From Galeruca laticollis (taxonomy: Eukaryota; Arthropoda; Insecta; Coleoptera; Chrysomelidae), in the NCBI GenBank assembly GCA_963921935.1, contig OY998178.1:43330951-43394950 (forward strand): a stretch of DNA of 64,000 nucleotides, given 5' to 3'. Of this stretch, positions 44,923 to 55,848 are shown piece by piece (within the stretch, counting starts at the first letter, position 1; each line of letters starts with the position of its first letter). The notes below the pieces were generated by a model. That model had not been told where the DNA came from. It made no database searches and was given only the letters and a program-made list of their open reading frames with translations. A program made the position numbers and the translations under genes.

Positions 44923-47900
44923 CTCTTTCGGTACGGCTCGATTATCAGATGTGTTTTCCTCCTAGACTACGGAATTGCAGTGCTCGACAGACGAGTGACG
45001 GATATAACCGTCAAATACCAGCTAGGTAAAATGAGGGTAGGTTAGGTTTTGTTCAACTCGAATTTATGTTTAAATTAGAAAATAGCAATATATCTATACC
45101 AAAGGCATGTTTATTCAATAAAGTAAATAAAATTATTTAAATAAATGAACACAAAAAACCACATCCTAAATGATATTACAATAGCTAAAGGTAATGTTAA
45201 AAAATTTAAAAGTTAGCCTAGGTGTGGTAAATTTGGAAACAGGGTACAATGCAAAGTCTAACATTGCACTCTTTACACATGTATCTAGAGTCTCTCCTTC
45301 CGTTTTCTCGTTTTTTTTGTGTGCGAACAAACCAGGCATCTTCTTGAAGGATTCTTGTTCTTTTCTGTTTCTGGAACGTATATCGGAAAGTGTCTCTCGA
45401 TTAGTTTTGCAGAATTAAGGTTCAGATCAGGTCTTGTTAGGAGATGATTGGTGGAAAACCTATACATAAACCATTGTTACTTATAACTACCTAAAATGAA
45501 AACATTTACTAACATCTCAAATAACTGACGTATGACTTCTAACTGAAATATCGCTAACGGAATTTTTCTCGAATCTGTGATCAAAAACATGACATGGGCA
45601 TTGAGTAAACAAACATCCATAATGTGGAAATACAGCTTCTTATACCATTTTATGCTTTTACGCATACAGTCAATACTAGAAATCATCATGTCAGTACGGT
45701 CGACTGCTCCCATTTTGAAATTATATTTCACTACACATCTGGGCTTCCGTGCATTTTATTTAGTGATCCTGTCTACTTTTGGAAGAACCACAATTTGATT
45801 TGCACGCATAGTGGTTATCATATGGACATCTCGACGATCTTTCTATTTTAATACCAATAGATGATCACTAGAATACCAAGAAATATCTCCTTTATTCAGT
45901 TTCACTGTGAATTTTGACATATGCTTTCTATGTGGCAGGACGGTTCCACAAGAGTTTGTTTTATTTTTGAATAGGAAAGTTGACAAGGCAGAACTGCTGT
46001 AGTAGTTGTCTGTAAAAAGCGAGTGTCCTTTGTTTAGGTATTGATCTATGAGCTTGGTTACAACAGCTCCCGATATACCCAGGTCTTGAATGATCCCCAA
46101 GTTTTCACTTGTGCCTTTTCCCAAATATACTATGAAGTCCAATACCATTCACGTTTCACAGTCGTACAAAACAAACAGCTTGTGCCTTCTCCCAAATATA
46201 CTATAAAGTCCAATACTATACCTGTTTCACAGTCGCACAAAACAAACAGCTTAATCCCCAAACGGTGTCTTTTACTGCTTATAAACTGTTTTAAGCTCAA
46301 TATTCCTTTAAAAAGTATTAAACATTGATCAATGACAAGGTCCTGAAACGGACGAAATTGTGTTTGAAACCTCTCCTTTATTTGGGATAGAGTATGGTCG
46401 ACTTTATAAAGGCGATTATTTGGGGGGGCTTTCTCATTGTCACGAAAGTGCAAATTACTTTGAATTTGGAAGTATCTGTCCCTTGTCATTTTTTCCCCGA
46501 AAATAGGGGACCAAAACTCTTTGAAAGTAAGTTTTTTATTTCTCGTCGTCAGCATAGTTATATCAATAAATACAAAAAATTCGTTCAAATCAATAGGTGT
46601 CCATCGTGTATTCTGCTGAATTGCATACCTGTTTGTCTCCTCAACAATGGTAGTAGCAATATTGCGACGATATAGGGTTTAGTCCCAATCGCTAGGATTT
46701 CGGGTTGGGTCCCTATCCGTCTACCAACGTCGACGATGTCGCTGCTACCTACCCTATTTGGGTCGGGGAACCAATTAAGAAAATCACTAATAAAAACTTA
46801 CAAATGTATTGCGGAAAATACAGATAATACAAAAATGGACAAAATATGTACAGGATAGCAATGACACAACTATATTCAGCCCGATGAATATGAAACAAAT
46901 ATAACCCACTAAATAATCCTCAAGGGGCAATATAATATCCAATCCCCAAAAATTACAATTACCAAATTACACGAAATATATATGATTACCTATTTACTTA
47001 CATATGCATCCTAGGGCACGTCTACTCGAAGGGGCACTTTGTCTCCCGTCGCGATATGCACTTCAAAGGTAGGCCTTTCCCCATTCGTTTGACTGGTCGC
47101 TCACTTTTCTCAAAACCGACTCCCCGAAAAATTATATTTTTCGAACCAAGAAAGTGTTCTCTCGAAAAATGCTTAGTTTGTTGTTTTTTTTATTCGAAAA
47201 TATTATGCTCTACTTTGAAGTAATTAACAAAACATATTTTAAAACATTGACCTACTTTTATTTGGCCTACCATCTGCTGGGTGTTTTTTCTAAACGTGAC
47301 AATATCTTCGATTAAAAGATTTAAGAAAAAAATTATTTTCCTTTTTCCACGTAAAGTCTCGTCGGTTATTCCGCTTTTAATACTGTCGAATTCATGGACT
47401 TCTGGAATAAAATCCTGCTTTCTACACAAAAATTGTGATTCATAGTGACCGACTACAACCTCGGGTGTTGGAAATTCATCTTGGAGTGCTTCAGCTTCCC
47501 TAGTTTCTTGTGTGACTTCTTGATACGATTCTGGGCCCTCTTCAAAACTATTACTTTCATCCCCAGAGCTTGGTATATACTCACTTCAACTACTAGAAAA
47601 CGGATCTTCTTCACTATCCAACAAATTTAAATTGTATTTACAAAGACTACGCACTTCACTTTCAGTAAATCCACAATAAGAATCTAACCTCGCAGCTTTC
47701 GCACGGGGTAAGCGACTGCTTGAAGGTCCGGCAACCTCATCTGTCGACATTGTGCTCACTACTGAACATAAATAACGTTAGCAGTTCGAGAGATGCCAAC
47801 TGTCGGCTATATCCGGCGGTGCCAGATATATCCGGCGGTGCCAGATATATCCGACACTCGTCCACCTGGAACGATGTTTTGTAATGGATAAAGAAGTCAG

Positions 47901-48042
47901 TCGTCTGTACGCAAGCATACATTTTCTTTAGCGACGGATATAACTGGCGATAGCAATTTGAACCGTTGACGGGTATACCAGTCATTCGTCCGTGACGCAC
48001 TTTTATTTGTGCCTGATATATCCGTCAATTGTACCGAAAGCG
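44923..48042 (-). mobile_element. piggyBac element 3, inside LINE RT
   Basis: TTAA at 44919-44922 and 48043-48046. The ends are CTCTTTCGGTAC and GTACCGAAAGCG, inverted with one mismatch. Length 3120 bp. Subterminal GATATATCCG-type repeats occur at 47815-47860 (three copies, the unit CCGGCGGTGCCAGATATAT repeated) and singly near 45010 and 47935. The LINE coding sequence is cut exactly at TTAA. Confidence 0.92.
45190..47750 (-). pseudogene. piggyBac transposase 3 (multiple lesions)
   Basis: Start MSTDEVAGPSSSRLPRAKA at 47750. Acidic N-terminus with a TGA near 47586. Catalytic regions are present: DLVIDQCLILFKG (first Asp), HSLFTDNYYSSSALS (second Asp), KMGAVDRTDMMIS (third Asp). Lesions include a non-homologous stretch of ~600 bp (about 46670-47290), a ~72-bp tandem duplication (46105-46248) that shifts the frame, and a shift inside the C-terminal finger, where CLVCSHTKK is followed by Cys residues in another frame. 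The unit is dead. Confidence 0.85.
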
Positions 48043-48046
48043 TTAA

Positions 48047-48537
48047 AAAGGGTTGGTCCCAGGACTGTTCCTTGGGGTACTCCATATTTTCCAACTTTGG
48101 ATTTACTGTGGGCTCCACCAACATTCACACACTGCACTCTTTCATCCAGGTAACTCTCAAGTAGCTTGTAAGCCATACCCCTAAATCCTGTATTCTCTAA
48201 GACCCATAAAAGCGTTTTATGGTCGACACTGTCAAATGCCTTAGCCAAGAAAACAATGATGACAATGGATGGTTGTTTTTTATCTAAAGCACTACTTATT
48301 ATTTCTAGCAACCTGACCACTGCATCCGACGTCGAAACGTTTTCACGAAACCCGTATTGTCTATCTGATAATATGTTGTATTTTTTTATAAACGATACGA
48401 TTCGTTTTTGTATTATTTTTTCAACTACCTTTCCTACATTTGAAATTAATGACATTGGTCTATAGTTTGAAGTTTCATTAGGATTTCCATCTTTAAACGG
48501 GGGTGAAATTTCTGCAATTTATAATATTTTTGGATAC
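48047..48537 (-). pseudogene. LINE reverse transcriptase, first half
   Basis: Translation: MSLISNVGKVVEKIIQKRI, then DRQYGFRENVSTSDAVVRLL, LAKAFDSVDHKTLL (motif A), and YGVPQGTVLGPTLF (motif B). It is continuous upstream with KYPKIL and DGNPNETSNYRP in a shifted frame. It stops at piggyBac 3. The blocks order and spacing are those of CR1/Jockey-group LINEs. Confidence 0.85.
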
Positions 48538-48550
48538 TTACCATCATTTA

Positions 48551-49273
48551 TATATACAAATCAGTTTATAATGTTCTCCGCCGTCTTCTAATTTCCAGTC
48601 TCCATTGTTCTCGATCGGTCCAGAGATTCTCATCTACTCCTCTTTCTCTGATGTCTCTATCTATTCCTTCTCTCCAACTCAGTCTGGATCTTCCTCTCTT
48701 TCTGCTTCACTGTGGTGTCCAATTTAGTATTTTCTTTGGGATTCTGTCTTCCGCCATTCTTTGAACGTGTCCATACCATATAAGTTGGTTAATTTGTATG
48801 TCTTCCGTCATTTTGTGTTTACCAACCATAATTTCTCAAATTCTCTCATCTCTCACTCTTTCCAGTTTTGATTTTCCGGCGGCGCGTCTCCAATAATCCA
48901 TCTCGATGGCTTCAAGACTTTTTTCCTTTAGAGTCCACACTTCACTACCATAGCTGATGACACTTTTCACTATGCTGTTGTAAATTCTATGCTTATTTTG
49001 TTTTTATACTGCCTTATCCCACAAAATACACTTGTTGTTGTCTGATTGCTTGTTTTCCTTGGTTGTTTCTGTGTTTGATTTCTTCTCATCCAAACTACAG
49101 TCAGTAGTGATGTGTATTCCAAGATATTTGTATTTTTTACAGTGTTTTATCTGATGTTGTTGTTCCAAGATAAGGTCCTGATGTTCTCCACCAATGCACA
49201 TATATTCTGTTTTCTGAAGATTCACCTCCAGCCCCCACTTATCGTATTCTTCAATTAATTTACGGGTCATCAT
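48551..49273 (-). mobile_element. 5'-truncated LINE fragment with 13-bp TSD
   Basis: TTACCATCATTTA flanks both sides (48538-48550 and 49274-49286). The minus-strand translation is an RT thumb and tail: EEYDKWGLEVNLQKTEYMC, KKYKYLGIHITTD, then in a shifted frame GSEVWTLKEKSLEAIEMDYW and WYGHVQRMAEDRIPKK with RKRGRSRLSW. The 3' end is a short AT tail (TGTATATATA). It is of the same general type as the LINE at 8485-10626 and is inserted in the CR1/L2-like LINE. Confidence 0.85.
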
Positions 49274-49426
49274 TTACCATCATTTACTGATTTATTTATT
49301 ATGAATGTTAACACAGGTGCAATTTGTGTACTTACTGCCTTAAGAGTTTCTGTTCTCGCCCCGGTGACTTTTTTTTTAGACTAATCACGGTTTTTATTAC
49401 ATCTTTCACATTAGTGTCTGAAATGA

Positions 49427-49998
49427 AGATTGTTTTTTTTTATTGGTGCCCCATTTTACCTATTTAAAGCATGCCTGAGCGTGTTTGAATCGAACTTTCA
49501 AACACGCGCGTTTTTTAAAATCCCTATTGTAACAACCACAACTCGAGAAACGTAAATATTAATTATGACTTTTTTTATTAGTTTTTAAATTGTATATTTT
49601 CATTGTGAACCAATGTCTTATTTGGTTTTTTCTGCAAAATTTATTTATATATTCATATATACATTGTATCCTTTTGAATATAAATAAAGAAACTTTTTGA
49701 TTATTGATCTGACAGCAGTATCTCGTAACGTCAAATAAAAATAAATACTATTTAGGATGGACTTTCACGAAACTTGGCTGGGCATCGAGAACGGACTTCC
49801 ATTTTTTTGTAGTAATAATATAATAATAATATTTCATGATTTCAAAGTGCACCAATAAAAAAAATAGCGTAAGTATTCGTGGATAATTGGTCTTTCAACC
49901 ACTTGCTCTATTTCGAGCACTCCGGCTGCGCCGTCGTGCTCGAAAAATCGCGCGTGTTTGAAAGACCTCTTTATCCACTTATACTTTAATATACTATT
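49427..49998 (-). mobile_element. Non-autonomous hairpin element (AGTATATTA type)
   Basis: Read on the minus strand it starts at AGTATATTA (49990-49998 area). A ~100-bp hairpin follows, with arms GTGGATAA/TTATCCAC, GGTCTTTCAA/TTTGAAAGACC and TCGAGCAC/GTGCTCGA (49878-49978). After it comes a TTTTTTTATTGGTGC block that recurs inverted near the other end (about 49430-49450). No ORF. The layout equals that of the Crypton at 23933 and the insertion at 31404. The LINE frame (KNI, then FISDTNVKDVIK) continues across it. Confidence 0.65.
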
Positions 49999-50001
49999 TA
50001 G

Positions 50002-50347
50002 ATATTTTTTGTCCTGTTAGCCATCTTTTCTCCAACGTTTGTTAAGTGTTGACAGAATGCATTTGCAATTTGTTTTGGCTTATGAACTACAGTATTTGTA
50101 TGCGTTATAATTTCATTTATTGTTTTTTTTTGTCGTTGGGTGCTTGCGATTTTCTTAACACATTCCCACAAGTTTTTTCCAACATTCCTATTGTAATCTA
50201 TTTTTTCATTGAAGTAGTATGATTTAGCTTGCTTCATGAATGTATTTAAATAATTTCTATATCTCCAAAAAGCCAATATATTATGTGGTGTCTAGTTATG
50301 TTTCATTATTTCATATAACCTATTTTTTTCATTAACAGAAGTTACAA
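50002..50347 (-). pseudogene. LINE linker between endonuclease and RT
   Basis: Translation: VTSVNEKNRLYEIMKHN, a stop, LAFWRYRNYLNTFMKQAKSYY, NRNVGKNLWECVKKIAS and IANAFCQHLTNVGEKMANR. This is the standard helical region before the RT of CR1/Jockey-like LINEs. The right edge is the MULE TSD. Confidence 0.8.
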
Positions 50348-50356
50348 GAGCTGGTG

Positions 50357-53300
50357 GCATATTTCCATAGTATACTACTACACAGAGCAGGCCGCTGTCT
50401 GTACCGTAGAAGGATTTGGTCCGCCTTTTTAAGCGCATGCTGCATACAATCTGTACTGCGATGCAGACATCGCTCTGCTCTGAAACGTAGTATATTATGA
50501 AATCGCAAATGGCGCATTTGTATACTACAAACTCTACTCGATTCCAGAAATGTGAAATTATTCGTTATAGGTAGATACCTAATTACTTGAAACTAGCAGC
50601 ACTTATTTTTTATAACAGTTGAGTTAGTTCTGTGCAGTTGAGGGATGTTTTCATCGAAATCTTTTAATCTCGAATATTTTGTTTCAATTCCTGAGGACAC
50701 AATTATTATTTATATATTTTTCACAGAAAGGTATTGCAAATGAACTTCAATGGTACCTATATAAGTTTCGAATAAAAAAATCTATTGATTTAGGCAGACT
50801 TAGTTTTTTTTATCAAAAACGTCCATTAAAGTTTATTTTAATCAAACCTCTATTGGTAAAAAAAAATATTCCAATATATAGGTGTATTATTGTGCCCTTC
50901 AGATTGACCACAAATTTCTAGAAAAGGTGAATTCTGAGAATTTCAGAAAATTGGTGTTCAATCTAAATGGAACAATATAATGAATATATCGTAATATTTT
51001 TTTTTCAAATGGAGGGTAGATTGAACTAAACTTTGTCGGATGTTTTTGATAAAAAACTATTATTTCTATTTTTTAATATTATTACAAAAGAAAATAAACA
51101 TAATGCATTTTTATTATAATAAAGATTGAAATAAAGGTTACAAAATAATATTATTACGAAACATAATCATAACGCATTTTTATTATAATAAACATTGAAA
51201 CAAAAGAATAATAATATTATTGCGAAACATAAAACAACATAACGCATTTTTATTATCAAAAACATTGAAATAAATATTATAATAAAATAAGTCATATTAC
51301 AAAACTTAATAATAAACAAATTAAAAAAGGAAATATTTACTGCTGTGGACGAGTAGGTACCTACTTAATGAGACTTAGCATTGGGCCTATTCTTTGTAAT
51401 ATTTTTCGACAGCGATCTCACATTAGGCCTCCTCTTTGTAATGGAGGAATTTGCTGGTCTTTCAGCTTGTATCGATTTAGCACCCGAAGTCATCCCAGGT
51501 CGAACTTTCCTCCGGCTTATAGAGGTTGGTTGAACTCTTATGTTCCTCTGTCTTTGAACGCTTTTAATGTTATGAAAAAAGCTTATTATATCCGAAGGGG
51601 TCGTTAGTTTACTTATTTTATGATTAAATTTTTTAACGGCATTGCTCATTTCAACTGACTTATTTTCTTCAATTACTTTTAAAATTCTTGTAATATTCTG
51701 CGAAAGTTCATCGGTACAGAGATCTTGAATGTCAGTAGCTACATTTTTCAGATTTGTTTGCGATTCCCATTCCTGTGCATAGCTTGCCTCCATCACACAA
51801 GGTATGTCTTGTTTTTGGTACTCATCGGTAGGCACCACCATCATATCTTCAAAAAAATCCGTTGGTATTTCCTCACCTAAAGCAATTCGTGCCAACTCCT
51901 TTCGGTCTTCAACTGACAGTGATGGAGCGGACGATAAAGAGGAAGAAGAGTAAAGTTCCACAGCACAAAGATGTTTACAAAATCTTCCTCCTTGACCATA
52001 TGGGCAATCACAGGTGGCCGTCTCAGTAGCAACGTTGTAAATTAAATGATTGTATTTTTCCGAACAAACTCCGTAAATAGTTTCTTGATATTGTTTAACG
52101 TTTAAATATTTTGCTTTTAAACGCAATTTATTGTGAATAGGTTCGTTTTTGTTTTTTCTGTAATTGGCAAACGACAATAAATGCCTTTTGTGATAATTTT
52201 CAAATACGTTACAGACAAATTCGACCAAAGCACAACTGTTAAATGCCTTACAACGTTCTAGAATAAGGTCTTTAAAAATTCTTATAGATGCCTCAGCATA
52301 GTTATTTGTGTTTTGTCCCATTGTTGACAAGGCACTTCTGAAACACAGGGCCCATTCTTCTTTTCGATTCCATAGCTTCTTCAAGTGGATTATTAAATTT
52401 TTATATAACAAAATAATTTCGTCACACATAAAGGTATTATACTCAGATTCCAATTCTTCTCTGGTAATAGCATATAATAGTTTTTGAAATTTTCTCATTA
52501 TTAATGGGCGATGTTCTTATTTAATCATATGATCAGCCTGCCACAACCATCTCCAAAACGCTTGACAAAAATGAAACGAGCACAAAAGGACAATAGATTC
52601 GGGAAATACCGTCCGTAATGCATTTCTCTCCGCTGTAGAATCGTCCGTCATTAAAACCCTCAGCACCTAAAGATTCCCGCAGTAGGTTAAAAACCAAAGT
52701 ATAATTTGCCTCACTTTGGTCTGAGTGAAAAAGGCAAGCTAATGGTATGGCTCCAGTTTTGGCGGCTGCAAGAATAATTGTAACGCTGGTGCCAGTTTGG
52801 TCACATGAGCCACTGGAATCAACAAAAACCATCCTATTTGAAAAGTCTCGCTTATGTGCTCTAATCATTATAGGGGTCAAAATTATTATGGTGAAGGGGG
52901 TTTCTTTGATAATCACTCGCATTCCCATTTCTTCATAAAGCAGAATTTTTTCTTTTAGAGCTATTATCATGCTTGCAGCATCTCGACCACCAAAATTTTT
53001 CGCACTGAAAAATAATTAAGTAATTAAGCATATAGTCTTAGGAAAAGGCATTTCATCTACTTACCGCCATCCTTCATAAAGATGATAAATTTGACGGTCA
53101 GTTGGATTTATCTGGGCATTTGAAAGAATTTCAAATATGCTTTTATCTTCGGTGGAATTTTCAAGAAACATCTCATGGTAAGATTTGGCTGAAGAAGGAG
53201 TCATACCGCTATCAAAATATTTTAAGAAAATATCTTTTGATGTACTACTGTTTCTTAAAAACCTATATGCTTCAGCTACATTCACCTGATGATTGTGAAT

Positions 53301-54772
53301 AAACTTGATCTGCAAAAATAGTTATTTATGCAATAAGTCTGTAAAGTGGCCTTTTTTTGACGAATGTGAATATTGTCGCATGAGCCGAAGGCGAATATTT
53401 TTTCTACTACCGTACAATTTGTCAACTAATGTCCACTAAGCCTAGAATTACAAAAGTTAAGTTTTATAATATACTGAATAAACTGTAGAAATTAATATAC
53501 TACTTATGTAACATTTTATATTAGGTATAAACTGCTATTTCTATCTTTCTCAAACTTATTAAAATGTATATATCTCCACCTCACTCTTTAAATTAATTTT
53601 TTGTTTATCAAGTTATCTCAGGAATAAATTCCTATTATGCAGAAATGTCAAAACGCCTATCTGTTTACTTTAAATTAAATCGATGACATTTAAGGAAAAG
53701 TATGATAGAAATATAAAAAAAACTGTTAATAATTTGTTAGACACTAAATATTAGCAATAATAATTTAACTTCTCTTAGATAGATAATATAAATGACAATT
53801 TAAAATAAAATTTTACCTATTTTGTTAATTTGTCCCGTTTTTGAAATATTTTACTTTAGGCACTAGTGAAAAAAAAGTTAAAAAAAGTTAAAACCGCAGC
53901 GTGTGTAAAGTATGTGTTTTACGCACGGTATTATAAAAAATAAATAATGGATAGATAGGTATCTATCTATATTGTGTCACCAAAAAATTTAAGTGTTTTT
54001 GCAATGTTCACATAAATCTTAAACTTACCGTTGTAACAACATTTAACCCTTTCTTTAAAAGAGGGTCGTTTTTTAAAGTATTTCGATTATTCTTCTTAAA
54101 TAAAATAATTATAGTGGCATTACAATTCTTATTTCGTATACGGCTATCGCTGTGTTTATTTTGTTTTACTTTATTAAAGTCGTTATGGTGGCACTTAAAC
54201 ACTTTTTTAAACTCAAATTTTTGAGCGTTGGGAAAAGTATATCGAACAATCCAATTCGTGAATGTAGCTTCACTGAATGATTTTGAATTCATCACAAAAC
54301 TCACTAGCTGTTTTATCACTTCTGTTTTTCGATCTTAAAACCACGTTATAATTATTTGAATCTATAAAATTCCAGCCAAAAAGCTGATCATCTTCATGGC
54401 AAAAGTTTTTTAAGATGTGAAACATTTTCTTCTCACAGTCCATTGCTAACACAATGTCAACAACAAACTCCACAGCAAAGTAAACTAAACGCTTGTTGCA
54501 TGCTGCACTTGCGAAGACAGGAAATCTTTTGAAATTGGGTATTGGGCGTGGGACGTATTAATTGCGTGATCAGCTCTGTAGTCTGTAATTGGGTAGAGTT
54601 TGTAATATACAAATACGTTGTTGGCGGTTACATAATATACTAGCTTTCAGAGCAGAGCGATGTCTGCATCGCAGTACAGATTGTAATGCTGCGTGCGCTA
54701 AAAGACAATACATAGCCTACTACGGTACAGAAAACAGCCTGCTCTGCACGATAGTATACTGTGGAAATACGC
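50357..54772 (-). mobile_element. Mutator-like element (MULE) with ~187-bp TIRs and 9-bp TSD
   Basis: GAGCTGGTG (50348-50356) and GAGATGGTG (54773-54781) form a 9-bp TSD with one mismatch; removal restores the LINE frame. Ends: GCATATTTCCATAGTATAC and the inverse of GCGTATTTCCACAGTATAC. The TIRs match over ~187 bp, including CTGTACTGCGATGCAGACAT and CGCTCTGCTCTGAAA. 4416 bp, with a multi-exon transposase on the minus strand. Confidence 0.93.
51365..54473 (-). pseudogene. MULE transposase with SWIM finger and two introns (frameshift and stop)
   Basis: Exon 1 (54473-54029) contains EATFTNWIVRYTFP and a C/H cluster FKCHHNDF...RNKNCNATI, a FLYWCH/FAR1-like DNA-binding region, with one internal shift. 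Intron 53310-54028 (GTAAGT...TTGCAG). Exon 2 (53309-53065) starts IKFIHNHQVNVAEAYRFL. Intron 53005-53064 (GTAAGT...TTTCAG), 60 bp. Exon 3 holds the MULE core: RMVFVDSSGSCDQTGTS (first Asp), then after a shift near 52660 MTDDSTAERNAL (second Asp), a stop near 52515, and the C-terminal domain with SWIM finger CDCPYGQGGRFCKHLCAV. A basic tail ends at 51365. Confidence 0.88.
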
Positions 54773-54781
54773 GAGATGGTG

Positions 54782-55311
54782 TGATCAAGTTTTTACGTTT
54801 AATGTCAGTTTTTTTTTATTTTTTTTGTTATTGTTGATTTGTCTCTGTAAAATTTGAACCTATTTATAAAGGCCTCTGTACTAATAACTATGTCATTATT
54901 GTTATAACTGTCCTGCCAACTTTCTTGTTTAATTTGATTTTGAAATATTTTCATTCCGAATATAACTTTTGTCTTTTCTAATGGAATATTTCGTTTTGGT
55001 TCAGGTAGCACAAGATGATTTATTATCGAAAAATGGTCAGTGATACTAGTTTGCAATGTTGCGATGTTTTTATATTTATTTATATTAGTCTTGAAGAATA
55101 TATGGTCTAGACATGATTTTTGTTGGTCTTTTACCCTAGTGTATTTGTTTATTAAGCTTCCGGAACCCTCTTCGGTCATTTGGTTGAAGTAGTCGTGTAC
55201 AAAGTTTGATACATTATCTAATATATCGATATTAATATCGCCTGTCATTATATGGATACTAATTATCTTTATTTTATATGAAATGGAATCAAATTTATGT
55301 AGGAAATACAT
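54782..55311 (-). pseudogene. LINE endonuclease, C-terminal part
   Basis: Translation: IMTGDINIDILDNVSNF (metal-binding Asp and Asn), SCLDHIFFKTNINKY and TSITDHFSIINHLVLPEP (catalytic Asp-His), followed by a linker. The N-terminal part of the nuclease is missing, so the LINE is 5'-truncated near 55311. It ends at the MULE. Confidence 0.82.
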
Positions 55312-55625
55312 TAAATTTTGTGTTGATCAATTTAATGTAAGACAAACTTGTTAGTTGAGAAAAGTGATGTCATAGTTGACACTGTTGTCAGAAATATATC
55401 AATTACAAAAAGGTATTCCAATGTAATTGTTTTGGGTATATTGGATAAAACAGATAATAGCGTGTTTGTTTTTCTGGTTTATTTTGGCAAATTAACCCTC
55501 CACTGTCGATAGAAGATATTAAGGAAAACAACAGGTTATGGGCCCAGGCAGTAGGTGTTTGAAGTAATTTTGTGTTGAGTATTCAGGACGGTAGAAGAAA
55601 AACATGAATTGCAAGATACAGAACG
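55312..55625. other. Unassigned sequence next to Harbinger
   Basis: No gene. TTAACCCTCCACTGTCG at 55493 looks like a lone piggyBac-type end but no partner was found. Confidence 0.35.
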
Positions 55626-55848
55626 TTAGGCTGCGTTTATACTCCTGAGTGATAGGCGACAGGGTGCAGGTGATAGGTAACAAGCGATGGGTGATAAGTG
55701 ATATCTTGTTTATAGTTAAATAGTGCCACTAGGGTGTGAACAAGCCATTAGGTTTGAAAAGGTCGTTTAGAATGCGTCGTATGATTTTATTAGAAAATGA
55801 AGACGATGAAGCAGATCAAAATCGTAGTAATGGACGATATTATGTTAA

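Larger units (their letters stand above)
43870..55311 (-). mobile_element. CR1/L2-like LINE dissected by several insertions
   Basis: Four minus-strand blocks read in order as one LINE: endonuclease (55311-54782), linker (50347-50002 and 49425-49287), RT first half (48537-48047), and RT second half with tail (44918-44222). The reading frame joins sensibly at each break. The gaps are a MULE, a hairpin element, another LINE and piggyBac 3. The 3' end is somewhere near 43870-43900, without a clear poly-A. The 5' end is truncated. Confidence 0.8.

Noticed and set aside
55493..55510. TTAACCCTCCACTG resembling a piggyBac end
   Set aside because: No inverted partner or transposase pairs with it; piggyBac 4 and Harbinger boundaries explain the neighbourhood.
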